Assembly (NCBI RefSeq): GCF_002874965.1
Contig: NZ_CP025624.1
Coordinates: forward strand, 5,022,001 to 5,086,000
DNA from: Pseudomonas sp. NC02
GTDB taxonomy: Bacteria > Pseudomonadota > Gammaproteobacteria > Pseudomonadales > Pseudomonadaceae
DNA length: 64,000 nucleotides
Direction: 5' to 3'
The notes under the pieces are model-generated. The model saw only the letters and a program-made list of their open reading frames with translations, was not told the DNA's origin and did not search any database. This document shows, in pieces, positions 62,928-64,000 of this stretch. The translations under genes were made by a program, and so were the position numbers. Positions within the stretch are counted from its first letter, which is position 1; every line of letters begins with the position of its first letter.

Positions 62928-62981
62928 GCTCCGTGGCATTCTGTAAGAAAAGGCGACTGGCCCTGTCGGCTTTGAGAATTT

Positions 62982-64000
62982 TCAGGTGGCGTAGAGGTAG
63001 GCTTCCACGTCCATCCCGGCGTCACGCATCTGCGCCAGCTTGTAGCGCAGGGTGCGCGGGCTGATGCCCAGGCGCTCGGCGGCTTCTTTGCGGCGCCCCC
63101 GCTCGGAGCGCAGGGTGTCGATGATCATCTGGAATTCCCGGCGACGCAGGTCGTCGCCCAGGGCGCCGGCGGATTCGGCAGGCACGGCTTCGACCTGTGG
63201 CGCGGCAGCCAGGCTCGGCTGCGGGGCTGCGCCCGCGCCCATGGCCAGGCAGAAATCCTGGGGCTGGATCAGGCCGCCCTGCTGCAAAATCAACGCACGC
63301 TGGATCGCATTGTCCAGTTCCCGCACGTTGCCGGGCCACGGGTAGCTGATCAGGCAGGCCTGGGCCTCGGCCGACAGGCGCGCCTGGGCATGCTTCATTT
63401 TATTGACGTGCTTGCCCAGCAGGCGCTCGGCCAGCGGGATGATGTCGGCCGGGCGCTCGCGCAACGGGCGCCAGGCCAACGGGAACACCGAGAGCCGGTA
63501 GAACAGGTCCTCACGAAAACGCCCCGCCGCCACTTCGCCCGCCAGGTCGCGGTTGGTGGTGGCGACCACACGGATGTCCAGCTGGATCGGCTTGCGTGCC
63601 CCCACCCGCTCCACTTCGCGCTCCTGCAATACCCGCAGCAACTTGGCTTGCAGGCCCAGGGGCATTTCGGAGATTTCGTCGAGCAGGATGGTGCCGCCGT
63701 CGGCCTGTTCGAACTTGCCGGCCTGCGCCGCGATGGCGCCGGTGAACGAGCCCTTCTCATGGCCGAACAAGGTGGCTTCGAGCATGTTGTCGGGAATGGC
63801 CGCGCAGTTGATCGCAATGAACGGCTGGCTGGCACGATGGGATTGCTGGTGGATGTAGCGCGCCAGTACTTCCTTGCCGGTACCGGACTCGCCGGAGATC
63901 AGCACGGTGGAATCGCTGCGGGCAACACGGGCCGCCAGTTCCAGCAATTGCGCGCTGGCCGGCTCGAAGGCAATCGGACCTTCACCCTCGGCAGCGCCCA
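62982..64000 (-). CDS. fleR: FleR, sigma-54-dependent flagellar response regulator (5' part outside window)
   Basis: About 339 C-terminal residues are visible; the frame stays open to the window edge, so the receiver domain lies outside. The AAA+ domain has Walker A GESGTGKE, the sigma-54 contact loop GSFTGA (in place of the more usual GAFTGA) and GTILLDEISEMPLGLQ as Walker B. A C-terminal Fis-type HTH has RRKEAAERLGISPRTLRYKL. It activates class III flagellar genes such as fliE. The TTG at 63947 is internal. Confidence 0.93.
   Translation of the reverse strand, partial: GAAEGEGPIAFEPASAQLLELAARVARSDSTVLISGESGTGKEVLARYIHQQSHRASQPFIAINCAAIPDNMLEATLFGHEKGSFTGAIAAQAGKFEQADGGTILLDEISEMPLGLQAKLLRVLQEREVERVGARKPIQLDIRVVATTNRDLAGEVAAGRFREDLFYRLSVFPLAWRPLRERPADIIPLAERLLGKHVNKMKHAQARLSAEAQACLISYPWPGNVRELDNAIQRALILQQGGLIQPQDFCLAMGAGAAPQPSLAAAPQVEAVPAESAGALGDDLRRREFQMIIDTLRSERGRRKEAAERLGISPRTLRYKLAQMRDAGMDVEAYLYAT

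Noticed and set aside
63947..63947. TTG as the start of fleR
   Set aside because: The frame continues open upstream to the window edge and the protein lacks its receiver domain from here, so the codon is internal.
1..64000. tRNA or rRNA genes, integrase or prophage genes
   Set aside because: None seen on reading the intergenic regions; the accessory parts carry no integrase, transposase or phage structural gene.

Overview
This is a window of a Pseudomonas chromosome, most likely of the P. fluorescens group. The evidence is the GC-rich coding sequence, the gene order fleR-fliEFGHIJ-hsb-fliK-fliLMNOPQR-flhBAF-fleN-fliA-cheYZAB-motCD-parC/parP-cheW, the neighbouring ccmABCDEFGHI operon, REPIN repeats with a GAGCGGGCTTGCTCGCG core, and a DUF6124 gene. 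Most genes from 7 kb onward are read on the minus strand. The species call is an inference from content, not from a comparison.

Region 1 (1-7.25 kb) is accessory. It holds the end of an MFS exporter, a HicAB toxin-antitoxin pair with a palindromic operator, a LysR regulator, a short cytochrome P450 divergent from an ArsR-type regulator, a serralysin-type metalloprotease, and a second protein that repeats the serralysin RTX half without the protease domain.

Region 2 (7.25-17.8 kb) is a complete carbon-phosphorus lyase operon, phnC-D-E-F-G-H-I-J-K-L-M-N-P. Most junctions overlap by 1-11 bases. A good Pho box precedes phnC, and a perfect 12-bp palindrome sits in the first codons of phnF. The operon imports phosphonates, couples them to ATP-derived ribose, cleaves the C-P bond and recycles the ribose phosphate towards PRPP.

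Region 3 (17.8-21.7 kb) is a patchwork: a long inverted-repeat element, a Nudix hydrolase, a DUF6124 gene behind what looks like a structured RNA leader, a divergent LysR/MFS pair, and REPINs.

Region 4 (21.7-29.3 kb) is the cytochrome c maturation operon ccmA-I with a lipoprotein gene directly behind it. Divergent from it are a FliK-like gene and a small FlhB-C-terminal-domain gene that overlaps it by 4 bp. An orphan AAA ATPase follows.

Region 5 (32.6-64 kb) is the main flagellar and chemotaxis locus. I see four sigma-54 promoters (before fliE, fliK, fliL and flhA), all about 50-65 nt from their start codons. The HptB-HsbR-HsbA switch is embedded between fliJ and fliK. CheA has no recognisable P2 domain but carries four copies of an acidic EFExLLDxLHGKG-type motif. 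These resemble the CheY-binding peptides at the N-terminus of FliM and the C-terminus of CheZ, and an EIDALL-like stretch in FliN. This is the most interesting mechanistic lead in the window.
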